DNA of 11,338 nucleotides from Robiginitomaculum sp. (GCA_016765255.1 JAESQI010000101.1:1-11338), one strand, 5' to 3'. Shown: positions 1-6,896, counted from the stretch's first letter. Notes: generated from the letters alone by a model not told the origin. Program-made: numbers and translations.

Positions 1-180
1 ATCTAGTTCTATGATTAGCTTTTCTTGTTCACAAACAAAATCAGCAATGTATTTTCCAATAGGGACTTGGCGACGAAATTTTAGACCTAAGAAATTACGG
101 TTTCTGACTTCGTGCCAAAACATGTCTTCGGGTTTGGTTTGATCCCGTCTTAGGTTTCGCGCTCGTTTTAGACTATTCAC
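1..180 (-). CDS. DUF559 endonuclease-like protein, N-terminal part (runs off left edge)
   Basis: Sixty codons are visible, reading leftward off the window. The peptide opens with basic residues (LKRARNLRRDQTKPE), followed by FWHEVRNR, FRRQVPIGKYIADFVC and EKLIIELD. This is the typical start of DUF559 proteins, small Vsr/restriction-endonuclease-fold proteins of about 110-130 residues. The Asp in ADF (residue 47) and the Glu of IIELD (residue 58) fit the family's presumed acidic active-site positions; the rest of the core lies outside the window. The start is uncertain: GTG at 180 fits the family length, but TTG at 186 is in frame and no good Shine-Dalgarno is visible. It begins 16 bp after the degP stop on the same strand, so it may be co-transcribed. 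The biological role of DUF559 proteins is not established; nuclease activity is inferred from fold. Confidence 0.8.
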   Translation of the reverse strand, partial: MNSLKRARNLRRDQTKPEDMFWHEVRNRNFLGLKFRRQVPIGKYIADFVCEQEKLIIELD

Positions 181-196
181 CCCCAAGCACCATAAT

Positions 197-1621
197 CTAG
201 GACGATGATTTGACTGAGTAGAAGACGGGTTTACCGCGTCTAAGCACAAGTAGAATTGCTAAATTTCCGTCCTCGGTCGCTGCTTTTATTTTCATTTTAA
301 AGTCTTCTGGATCTGCAATATCCTCTTGGGCGACTTCGATAATGATGTCGTTTTTGCGCAGTTTTCCAGACGCGTCGGATTTAAGATCAACTTTGACCAC
401 GCGCACACCAGTCACGCCTTCATCCAACCCGTATTTCTTGCGCGTGACTTCGGTCAAGGCTTCGACGGTAATGCCAAGTGCGCTATCTGAAACCACAAGT
501 TTTTCTAAAGCAGATTTATCTTTACTTACTTTGCGCACTTTTTCCTCTAGGCGCTCAATAACGACCTCAAGAGATTTACGTTTTCGTTTGCGAATATAAT
601 TGACTTTCAAGGGCGCATCAATTTTTGCCTCGGCAATGATGCGGGCAAGTTTTGTGCTGTCTTTTAATTTCACGCCGCCCAATGACGTAATCAAATCACC
701 GCGTTTAAGCCCTGCTTTTTCGGCGGGGCTATCTTTGGTAACAGAGCGAACAAGGGCGCCGTGCGGTGTATTTAACTTGTGAGCTTTGGCCATATCGGGG
801 GTGACTTTTTGAACCCTGACACCCAAAAACCCGCGCCGCGTTTCTCCGAATTCCCGAAGTTGGCTAACAACTGAGGACGCCAAATCCGAAGGAATGGAAA
901 AGCTCAAGCCCACACTAAACCCGGTTGGCGAAACAATCGCCGTGTTCACGCCTATCACTTCGCCCTGCATATTAAACAGTGGCCCACCTGAATTGCCTTT
1001 ATTGATGGCCACATCGGTTTGAATAAAATCATCATAATTGGTCATGGAAATATTGCGGTGGTTCGCGGACACAATCCCCGCCGCCACTGAACTGCTATAG
1101 CCAAGCGGGTTGCCGATGGCGATGACCCATTCGCCGACTTGGGCTGAGTCTGGCCCTGCAAAACTTACGAACGGCATATCTTTTCCCGTTTCAATTTTGA
1201 GCAGAGCAATATCGGTGGAAGGATCGCGGCCTATCAGTTTGGCGTCATAACTCTCGCCGTTGGGAAAGGCCACTTCAATGGCGTCAGCCCCTTCAATAAC
1301 GTGGTTATTGGTGACGATATAACCGGATTTATCTATGACAAAACCAGAGCCAAGCGAGCGGGCAATACGGTTTTCATCGCCTCCGCCAAAAAAATCATTG
1401 AAACGTTCAAGCGGCGAGCCCTTCTCGTATTTCTGGGCTTTGATCTCGATAATTTGCGCCGTTGATATGTTGACGACGGCAGGGGATAATTTTTTTGCAA
1501 GTTCAACAAATCCGCTAGGTGTGCCGTGGTGATCTCCAGTTTCGTGGGCGTATGCAGTCCCGCTTAAAACAAGGGCCGCTCCTAAAGCTAAATTTCGTAC
1601 ATATGTGCAAACCATTTTCAT
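197..1621 (-). CDS. degP: Do-family (DegP/DegQ-like) periplasmic serine protease/chaperone
   Basis: This 474-residue protein is an HtrA-type protease that degrades or refolds damaged envelope proteins in the periplasm. A signal peptide is visible: basic start, hydrophobic LALGAALVLSGTA, and a likely cut after AYA at residue 25. The trypsin-like domain carries the catalytic triad His107 (TNNHVIEG), Asp137 (STDIALLKI) and Ser211 (NKGNSGGPL), all intact. Two PDZ domains follow at about 265-350 (FLGVRVQ, GLKRGDLI) and 380-465 (GITVEALT, LRKNDIIIEV). The linker between them is unusually basic (RKRKRK at 344-349, then a charged helix to about 375). The loop between the protein's N-terminus and His107 is short, more DegQ-like than E. 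coli DegP. ATG at 1621 is used; a second ATG two codons later is possible. The gene lies last in the hflK-hflC-DUF2065 cluster, 59 bp after the DUF2065 gene, and may also have its own promoter. Confidence 0.95.
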   Translation of the reverse strand: MKMVCTYVRNLALGAALVLSGTAYAHETGDHHGTPSGFVELAKKLSPAVVNISTAQIIEIKAQKYEKGSPLERFNDFFGGGDENRIARSLGSGFVIDKSGYIVTNNHVIEGADAIEVAFPNGESYDAKLIGRDPSTDIALLKIETGKDMPFVSFAGPDSAQVGEWVIAIGNPLGYSSSVAAGIVSANHRNISMTNYDDFIQTDVAINKGNSGGPLFNMQGEVIGVNTAIVSPTGFSVGLSFSIPSDLASSVVSQLREFGETRRGFLGVRVQKVTPDMAKAHKLNTPHGALVRSVTKDSPAEKAGLKRGDLITSLGGVKLKDSTKLARIIAEAKIDAPLKVNYIRKRKRKSLEVVIERLEEKVRKVSKDKSALEKLVVSDSALGITVEALTEVTRKKYGLDEGVTGVRVVKVDLKSDASGKLRKNDIIIEVAQEDIADPEDFKMKIKAATEDGNLAILLVLRRGKPVFYSVKSSS

Positions 1622-1654
1622 ACTTTCTGATACACCCTATTGATGTTCAAGGCC

Positions 1655-1681
1655 ATATTAAATCTTGCTCATGATTGTCAC
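1655..1681 (-). promoter_or_regulatory. Possible degP promoter
   Basis: On the minus strand GTGACA (1681-1676) resembles a -35 box (5 of 6 matches to TTGACA) and TAATAT (1660-1655) a -10 box. The 15-bp spacer is shorter than ideal. It lies in the gap between the DUF2065 gene and degP, the place where an internal promoter would let degP be stress-induced apart from hflKC. This is a match by eye only. Confidence 0.25.
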
Positions 1682-1881
1682 TATTTCGGGATAAAGAGAT
1701 AGACAATCGCCACCCCAAGGCCAGCAACACAAAGCCCGACCACGCGCAAAACGTGATCGGGCTGAGTTTGCATATCACTCATGGCTTTTTTCATACCGCT
1801 TGGAAACAGGGCATAAAGCGCCCCTTCGATGAGCATGCCGCCGCCTATGGCGATGACAAGAACAGATAGCCAGCTCGGCAT
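1681..1881 (-). CDS. DUF2065 (YjeT-like) small inner-membrane protein
   Basis: This 66-residue protein has two predicted membrane helices, about residues 4-24 (SVLVIAIGGGMLIEGALYAL) and 43-63 (VVGLCVAGLGVAIVYLFI), joined by a short loop with FPSGMKKAM. This matches the DUF2065 family, represented by E. coli YjeT, which is also encoded beside hflKC. I chose ATG at 1881 because it starts 7 bp after the hflC stop, has AGGG upstream, and gives the usual family start (MPSWLSVL). A GTG at 1905 would add eight residues and overlap hflC. The molecular function is unknown; conserved placement between hflC and degP suggests a role in membrane protein quality control, an inference from context only. Confidence 0.85.
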   Translation of the reverse strand: MPSWLSVLVIAIGGGMLIEGALYALFPSGMKKAMSDMQTQPDHVLRVVGLCVAGLGVAIVYLFIPK

Positions 1882-1888
1882 GATTGCC

Positions 1889-2779
1889 CTATCTACGCGA
1901 ACCACCTTTTTGATTATCCAGATAGCTTAGGAAATCACTGTCAGGGGACATAACATAAGTCGTTCCTTTTGACAGACCTTTTTTATAGGCTTCCATAGAG
2001 CGGTAAAAAGCGAAAAATTCAGGGTCGAGATTATAGGCTTTGGCATAGGTTGCATTGCGCTCCCCGTCGCCTTCACCTTTAGTGCGCTCGGCTTGTTCGC
2101 GGGCATTGGCCACGATGACACGGGCTTGGCGGATGGCATTATTTTCAATGCGCCTTTGTGCTTCTTTACCTTTTTCGCGCAACAACGCCGCCTCTTTATC
2201 CCGGTCGGCAATCATACGGTCAGACACAGAGCGGGCTACTTGGGCTGGATAATCGGCCTTTTTAATCCGCACATCCAACACTTGAATGCCGTAACCTTTG
2301 TCTTTCGCCGTTTTATTGGCAAGATTTTGAATATCGCTCATCAATTCGGCACGACGGCCAGAAACGATGGTGATCGTGTCGACTTTACCCAACACATCAC
2401 GCAAAGACGATTCGATCACAGGTTTGAAATTGCGACGAAGACGTTGCTTGGTCTTAGCTGATTTATAATACTGAACCGCGTCCGTAATCCGGTAGCGCAC
2501 AAAGGCATCAACAAATAAAGGGTTTTGGTTTTTATCCAAAATTTCAACTGGATCAAAATCCAGTTCCAAATTACGGCGATCCAATGTGACAACATTTTCC
2601 CACGGCATTTTAAACTTTAGTCCCGCATCAGACGTCTCTTCGTCCCAAGCATTGACAACACGTTTGAATTCACCAAATTGCAAGATCAAAACCTGATCCC
2701 ATTGTTTTACCGTATAGGTACAAAAATAAGTAGTGGCCAAAACAATGGCCGCGACGACTCCAAGAACAATACCGCGCAT
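1889..2779 (-). CDS. hflC: HflC, FtsH protease modulator subunit
   Basis: The product is 296 residues, the usual HflC length. An N-terminal membrane anchor (about 3-23, GIVLGVVAAIVLATTYFCTY) is followed by an SPFH/band-7 domain that starts at VKQWDQVLILQFGEFKRVV and includes LKFKMPWENVVTLDRRNLELDFD. A long charged, helical stretch (RMIADRDKEAALLREKGKEAQRRIE and on) ends in TKGEGDGERNATYAKAYNLDPEFFAFYRSMEAY, a strongly conserved HflC region. HflC pairs with HflK to form a large membrane cage around FtsH, facing the periplasm. Its ATG overlaps the hflK stop by one base (TAATG), and a strong GGGAGG lies six bases upstream, inside hflK, which indicates translational coupling. Confidence 0.95.
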   Translation of the reverse strand: MRGIVLGVVAAIVLATTYFCTYTVKQWDQVLILQFGEFKRVVNAWDEETSDAGLKFKMPWENVVTLDRRNLELDFDPVEILDKNQNPLFVDAFVRYRITDAVQYYKSAKTKQRLRRNFKPVIESSLRDVLGKVDTITIVSGRRAELMSDIQNLANKTAKDKGYGIQVLDVRIKKADYPAQVARSVSDRMIADRDKEAALLREKGKEAQRRIENNAIRQARVIVANAREQAERTKGEGDGERNATYAKAYNLDPEFFAFYRSMEAYKKGLSKGTTYVMSPDSDFLSYLDNQKGGSRR

Positions 2780-3885
2780 TATTTGCCTCCCTTTCTAATC
2801 AACTGGTCAAGCGGTAGATAGGGCACAACGCCGCTCCCTGCTCCTTCGTCGAGAATAATTTTATCCGAATTCTGGTAAACTTCTTCCATAGTTTCCAGAT
2901 ACATACGTTGGCGGGTCACCCGAGGCGCCGCTTTATATTCTTTATAAATGGCCCGAAATCTATCCGCGTCACCACGGCTTTCCGCGATCACGGCTTCTTT
3001 ATAACCGTTGGCTTCTTGAATGAGTTGATCCGCGTCAGCATTTGCGCGCGGGATCAATTCGTTTTCAAGACGGCGCCCAGCCAAAATACTTTGCTCAGCG
3101 TCTTGCTTAGCACTCACCACATCAAGGAAGGCTTTCAGAACGTCCTTCGGGGCTTCTGCCGTCGTCAGCTCGACTTTATCAATAGCCACACCTGATTTAT
3201 ATTCGTCGAGCATTTCTTGCATCAAGACTTGTACTTGTGCACCAGCCGTATCTCGGCCAGATGTAATGAAAGTTTCAAGTTCTGTCTTACCAACCACTTC
3301 ACGCATGGCGCTTTCGGCCACGTCGGAAACAGCACTTGGTACATTTTCAACGTTGAAAACATAATCAGCAGCGTCTTTAACCACCCAGATGACAGCGTAA
3401 TCAACACGAGCAATATTTTCATCCCCAGTGAGCATCAGGTTTTGTTGGGAACCACCGCCAAAAGTAATGGTACGTTTGGTATCCATGTCGACTTTGCGAA
3501 TAGTTTCGATGGGGCTCGGGAGTTTAAAATGCAAACCCGGCAATGTGGTTTGTTGATAGCGTCCAAACCGGAGGACTACCGCCTGTTCTTGTTGGTCAAC
3601 TGTGTAGACACATGACATTAACAGCATGGCAATACCTATACCCGCAATCACGAGGGGCATACCAAGCCCTGGCTTGCCGCCACCGCCCGTTTTGACAGGG
3701 CCTTTACCACCGCCAAATTGGGCTTTAAAGCCGCGTATCACATTATCAAGATCAGCTTGAGGTGGTGCTTTACGCCCACCTTTATTCCCACTTGGCTTGC
3801 GCCCGCCATTGCCCCAAGGACTATTACCGCGATTACCGCCGCCAGACCCCCCAGAACTTCCCCAAGGACTATTATTATCAGGCAT
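2779..3885 (-). CDS. hflK: HflK, FtsH protease modulator subunit
   Basis: The product is 368 residues. A disordered cytoplasmic head rich in Gly, Asn and Pro holds two NSPWG motifs (residues 5-9 and 21-25), typical of HflK, followed by LDNVIRGFKAQFGGG. One membrane helix spans about 76-96 (MPLVIAGIGIAMLLMSCVYTV). The SPFH/band-7 domain begins VDQQEQAVVLRFGRYQQTT and PGLHFKLPSPIE. The C-terminal coiled region includes VSAKQDAEQSILAGRRLENE and IPRANADADQLIQEANGYKE, then RMYLETMEEVYQNSDKIILDEG, all characteristic. The start ATG at 3885 has GGAG at 3894-3891, five bases away. It is the first gene of the hflK-hflC-DUF2065-degP run and lies 243 bp downstream of folA on the same strand. Confidence 0.95.
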   Translation of the reverse strand: MPDNNSPWGSSGGSGGGNRGNSPWGNGGRKPSGNKGGRKAPPQADLDNVIRGFKAQFGGGKGPVKTGGGGKPGLGMPLVIAGIGIAMLLMSCVYTVDQQEQAVVLRFGRYQQTTLPGLHFKLPSPIETIRKVDMDTKRTITFGGGSQQNLMLTGDENIARVDYAVIWVVKDAADYVFNVENVPSAVSDVAESAMREVVGKTELETFITSGRDTAGAQVQVLMQEMLDEYKSGVAIDKVELTTAEAPKDVLKAFLDVVSAKQDAEQSILAGRRLENELIPRANADADQLIQEANGYKEAVIAESRGDADRFRAIYKEYKAAPRVTRQRMYLETMEEVYQNSDKIILDEGAGSGVVPYLPLDQLIRKGGK

Positions 3886-3910
3886 ATTCTCTCCGTAAAT
3901 TGATTTAGTC

Positions 3911-3941
3911 TATATGTGGCGTTTATGCGCACCAATTTCAA
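3911..3941 (-). promoter_or_regulatory. Possible hflK promoter
   Basis: On the minus strand TTGAAA (3941-3936) could be a -35 box and the AT-rich CATATA/TATAGA stretch at 3916-3909 a -10 box. The spacing of 19 bp or more is longer than ideal, so the match is weak. It is the best candidate between the inverted repeat and the hflK start. Confidence 0.25.
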
Positions 3942-3997
3942 GGGCTAAGGTGACGCAAGATGTGGACATTGGTGGATTATTTCGCCCTTTCCCTCTC

Positions 3998-4104
3998 TGT
4001 CATCTCGTACTTGATGCGGGATCTCTGCATTGGGTGCGGCTTTATATTTTCAAAGACAAAACGAGCAAGGTCTGACGAGATCCCCGATCAAGTCGGGGAT
4101 GACA
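3998..4104. repeat. 107-bp imperfect inverted repeat (dispersed palindromic element type)
   Basis: Two 28-base arms, 3998-4025 and 4077-4104, are inverted copies that match at 23 of 28 positions; they are bounded by TGTCAT and ATGACA and enclose a 51-base spacer. The right arm also holds its own perfect 8-bp hairpin, ATCCCCGA with TCGGGGAT around a 5-base loop (4080-4100). The left arm has the matching but decayed form. Units with this core are dispersed repeats in several alphaproteobacterial genomes (from general knowledge). It fills most of the gap between the folA stop and hflK. It could fold in RNA at the folA 3' end and dampen read-through into hflK, but there is no T-tract, so I do not call it a terminator. 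Confidence 0.7.
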
Positions 4105-4128
4105 TTGGATTTAATAGGAAAAACCAAC

Positions 4129-4644
4129 TTACCTGCGCTCATATACCTTTACGGTGAACGGATAATCGTCTTTTGGGGTCTTGGGATAGGTCATCTCCGA
4201 TTTCAGCACCCAATCACTGGCTGAAATGGCAGGAAAATGCGCATCGCCTTCAATCATGGCGTCGACTTCGGTAATATACATACGGGTAATATAGGGCATT
4301 GCATATGCGTATAGTTTAGCTCCGCCAATGAGCATGACTTCGTCAGTGCCGCTTAACCCTGCGAGTTCATACCCTCGCCCGATCATGGTGTGTAAATCAT
4401 GATAGGTTTCCGCCCCCTTGGCCTTAAAGGATGTATCCCGCGTCAAAACCAAATTAACTCGCCTTGGCAAAGGGAATGGCAAACTCTCCCACGTCACCCG
4501 TCCCATGAGAACAGGTTTGCCAAGTGTGGTTTTTTTAAAAAACTGAAGGTCAGATGACAAATGCCAAGGTAGGTTTCCATCTATGCCTATCACCCCGTTG
4601 CGAGATTTCGCTACGATGAGGCTAAAATGTGGAGGTGTGGACAT
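4129..4644 (-). CDS. folA: Dihydrofolate reductase
   Basis: This 171-residue enzyme reduces dihydrofolate to tetrahydrofolate with NADPH in the cytoplasm, supplying one-carbon units for thymidylate and purine synthesis. Visible hallmarks are SLIVAKSRNGVIGIDGNLPWHLSSDL at 8-33, with Trp27 and the substrate-binding acid Asp32, then VLMGRVTWESL (46-55), VLTRD (66-70), the NADPH-binding IGGAKLY (106-112) and ITEVDAMIEGDAHFP (124-138). The segment after WESL reads PFPLPRR where the family usually has GRPLPGR, so a conserved Gly is replaced. ATG at 4644 is preferred over upstream in-frame starts at 4653 and 4680: it fits the family length and has AGGA nine bases upstream. Synteny with hflKC and degP is common in alphaproteobacteria. 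It is divergent from the VUT gene, with only 28 bp between starts. Confidence 0.93.
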   Translation of the reverse strand: MSTPPHFSLIVAKSRNGVIGIDGNLPWHLSSDLQFFKKTTLGKPVLMGRVTWESLPFPLPRRVNLVLTRDTSFKAKGAETYHDLHTMIGRGYELAGLSGTDEVMLIGGAKLYAYAMPYITRMYITEVDAMIEGDAHFPAISASDWVLKSEMTYPKTPKDDYPFTVKVYERR

Positions 4645-4672
4645 ATGGATCATTCCTGTTAATGCTTGCCTC

Positions 4673-5260
4673 ATGAGCACGTATAGTAAAAAAGAAAACG
4701 GTACAACCAGTCTTCGCTTTGTGAAATATACATTGCTTTACGTTATCTTGATCCCGTTTATCAATTGGTCATTCACGTGGGCACCCATGTGGGAAGTTTT
4801 GCCAAATTGGGCCTTTAATCCTGTGACAATTGTCACAGGACTTGTTTTGGTTGTTCGTGATTTTGCGCAGCGTGAAATTGGCCATGAAGTTTTGGTCGCT
4901 ATGGCGCTTGCCTTGGGCCTTACCGCCCTCGCCGCAGGTCCAGAACTGGCTCTAGCGAGCGGCGGTGCATTTGCAATTTCGGAACTGGTTGACTGGGCCT
5001 TGTTCACATTTTCAAAATACAGATTATCCACCCGCGTCTTACTCTCAAGCGCCCTCGCAGCCCCTTTGGACACCACCTTGTTTTTATACGGGGCCAGTTT
5101 CATTCGGGAGGGGCAATTAACATTTCCCAACATCGTCATGTCAATTGCAGGCAAAATGCTCGGCGCGTTTGTCATCTGGTGGTTCATCAAACGTCGAGAA
5201 CAAAACACCACATTTAATGAACCAATAGCCCCCTCAAATAGGAATACATTACAAAGGTAA
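4673..5260 (+). CDS. VUT-family membrane protein (queuosine-precursor transporter superfamily)
   Basis: This 195-residue integral membrane protein has four or five hydrophobic segments: about 17-34, 48-62, 73-95, 122-145 and 152-172. The motifs VVRDFAQREIGH (60-71) and SGGAFAISELVDWALFTFSK (96-115) place it in the VUT (vitamin uptake transporter, YhhQ-like) family, several members of which import preQ0/preQ1 for queuosine synthesis. It belongs to the short RDFAQREIGH type, whose substrate is less certain than for E. coli YhhQ. ATG at 4673 is preferred because upstream in-frame starts (4583, 4616) would lie within folA and add non-family sequence; no clear Shine-Dalgarno is seen. The 3' end overlaps the convergent pccB by 12 bp. 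A perfect palindrome lies inside the gene at 4819-4840. Confidence 0.8.
   Translation: MSTYSKKENGTTSLRFVKYTLLYVILIPFINWSFTWAPMWEVLPNWAFNPVTIVTGLVLVVRDFAQREIGHEVLVAMALALGLTALAAGPELALASGGAFAISELVDWALFTFSKYRLSTRVLLSSALAAPLDTTLFLYGASFIREGQLTFPNIVMSIAGKMLGAFVIWWFIKRREQNTTFNEPIAPSNRNTLQR
4819..4840. promoter_or_regulatory. Perfect 22-bp palindrome with CRP/FNR-type core
   Basis: The 22 bases read identically on both strands. The core is TGTGA-N6-TCACA, the exact CRP consensus spacing, with CAATTG at the centre. It lies inside the VUT gene (coding for part of NPVTIVTGL), 146 bp after that start and 175 bp upstream of the folA start. Since the folA-VUT gap is only 28 bp, regulatory sites for folA would be expected within this coding region. 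The palindrome is seen directly; binding by a CRP/FNR-family regulator is inference. Confidence 0.35.
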
Positions 5261-6813
5261 ATTCCCGTGTTTTTTCCATGGATTTTTGAGGTCCTTGTCT
5301 TTTAGGAGAGCAAAGGCGCGGCAAACTCGCTTTCGTGTGGAATGGGGCATAATCACCTCATCTATATATCCACGCTCAGCGGCTTTGAATGGGTTGGCAA
5401 AGTTTTTCTCGTACTCTGCGGTGTGGGCCGCGATTTTATCTGCGTCGCCTAAATCTTTGCGGTAGAGTATTTCCACAGCACCTTTAGCACCCATGACGGC
5501 TATTTGCGCACTGGGCCACGCGTAATTCATATCGCCGCGCAAATGTTTGGGGGCCATAACGTCATAAGCACCGCCGTACGCTTTTCTGGTGATGACAGTG
5601 ACTTTGGGCACAGTAGCTTCGCCGTAAGCATAGAGTAATTTCGCGCCGTGTTTGATAATGCCGCCGTATTCCTGCGCTGTTCCTGGCAGGAACCCTGGCA
5701 CGTCTACCAAGGTTAATATCGGAATAGAAAATGCATCGCAAAAGCGCACAAACCGCGCCGCCTTGCGTGAACTGTCACTGTCAAGACACCCCGCTAACAC
5801 CATTGGCAGATTGGCAACGACTCCAACGGTGGAGCCGTCAAAACGAACAAACCCAGTTAGAATATTCTTGGCAAAATCCTTCTGAATTTCATAAAAATCG
5901 CCTTCATCCGCAATTTTGGCAATCAGCTCGTGCATGTCATAAGGCAAATTCGGGTTGTCTGGAACAAGTGTATCGAGACTAGTCTCTTCGCGGTCAACCG
6001 TATCAAAAACTTCTCGGACTGGTGGTTTTTCCTTATTTGACAGGGGCAGAAAATCAAACAGACGCCGTATTTCAGCAAGGGCTTCCATATCATTGTCAAA
6101 TGCACCGTCCGCGACGGATGATTTAGTGGTGTGGGTTTTTGCGCCGCCTAATTCTTCAGCCGTTACGATTTCATTGGTCACAGTTTTAACCACGTCTGGT
6201 CCTGTGACAAACATATAGCTGGTATCGCGCACCATAAAAATAAATCGGTAAGGGCGGGCGAATACACGGCCCCGCCAGCGCACGGCCCCATGATTACAGA
6301 AATTTGCGGAATGACCCCGCTGGCCAGGACATTGTTTTGAAACACATCTGCATAACCACCTAAAGAGGCGACGCCTTCTTGAATGCGCGCCCCGCCGCTA
6401 TCATTAAGCCCAATAATAGGCGCGCCGTGTTTAATGGCCATTTCTTGTACTTTACATATTTTTCGTGCATTCGTTTCAGATAGAGACCCACCAAAAACCG
6501 TGAAATCTTGAGCAAATACAAATGTTTTGCGTCCGTTTATTGTCCCCCAACCTGTAACCACACCGTCGCCAGGAAAACCCTTATCTTCCATACCAAAATC
6601 CGTGCAACGATGGCTGACAAACATGTCAAACTCTTCAAAGCTGTCTTCATCTAGCAAGAGAGAAATGCGCTCACGGGCGGTTAATTTTCCCTTGGCGTGT
6701 TGCGTGTCAATCCGCGCTTGCCCGCCGCCAAGGCGAGCCTTTGAGCGCCGTTCTTCAAGTTGTTCTAAAATACTTTTCAAACCATTCCCCTTTGTTGGAT
6801 AGATATTAGCCAT
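5249..6813 (-). CDS. pccB: Propionyl-CoA carboxylase beta subunit, interrupted by a 1-base frameshift
   Basis: This is the carboxyltransferase subunit that moves CO2 from biotin to propionyl-CoA, giving methylmalonyl-CoA. The gene is split between two frames: codons 1-190 (6813 down to about 6244) end at PALTD, and the rest (about 6244 to 5249) begins FIFMVRDTSYMFVTG. One extra base restores a continuous 521-residue protein, a normal PccB length. The N-half has GKLTARERISLLLDE, the oxyanion-hole region DSGGARIQEGVASLGGYADVF and GPCAGGAVYSPA. The C-half has VANLPMVLAGCLDSDSSRKA, VDVPGFLPGTAQEYGGIIKHGAKLLYAY and KAYGGAYDVMAPKH. The Asp in GGAYD (about restored residue 418) corresponds to the residue that favours propionyl-CoA over acetyl-CoA in Streptomyces PccB (Asp422). 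No other lesion is seen. If read literally, the product would be truncated and inactive. The alpha subunit is not in this window. Confidence 0.9.
6241..6246 (-). other. Frameshift point in pccB
   Basis: On the minus strand the bases read GATTTA then TTTTTATGG. Frame one gives T-D-L-F-L-W and departs from the family; one extra T in the TTT run gives T-D-F-I-F-M-V, the expected PccB sequence. The first frame then runs on about 20 codons of unrelated residues to a stop at 6178. Confidence 0.85.
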
Positions 6814-6866
6814 GCATAGAAAAAAGAAAACCCCTTTTTATTCTAATTTTGTCATTCATTCGTGCA

Positions 6867-6896
6867 TGGTCACGCGCCGATTATGATGGTTATAAT
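6867..6896 (+). promoter_or_regulatory. Likely promoter of the efflux operon
   Basis: A perfect -10 box TATAAT sits at 6891-6896, with TGGTCA at 6867-6872 as a -35 box (4 of 6 matches) and an 18-bp spacer. Transcription would start near 6903, about 24 bases before the ATG at 6927. This also supports that start over the TTG at 6849, which lies upstream of the promoter. No obvious operator palindrome or regulator gene is seen next to it. Confidence 0.5.

Noticed and set aside
1882..1905. GTG start at 1905 for the DUF2065 gene
   Set aside because: It would add eight polar residues not seen in the family and overlap hflC; ATG at 1881 has a better ribosome site.
2093..2461. 122-codon plus-strand open frame opposite hflC
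   Set aside because: It lies wholly inside the well-supported hflC gene on the other strand, and its protein resembles no family I know.
3217..3615. 132-codon plus-strand open frame opposite hflK
   Set aside because: Antisense shadow of hflK without recognisable motifs or a ribosome site.
3998..4104. CRISPR array or intrinsic terminator at the repeat
   Set aside because: There are only two inverted arms, not direct repeats with spacers, and no T-tract follows the hairpin on either strand.
3960..4224. Two short plus-strand open frames across the folA-hflK gap
   Set aside because: They translate through the inverted repeat and into antisense folA; no coding signs.
4738..5211. 157-codon minus-strand open frame opposite the VUT gene
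   Set aside because: The plus-strand VUT frame has clear family motifs and membrane helices; this frame is its complement.
5249..6283. The second pccB segment as a separate 344-residue gene starting at ATG 6283
   Set aside because: Its first 13 residues are out-of-frame pccB sequence and it lacks half of the carboxyltransferase; it is the downstream part of one gene.
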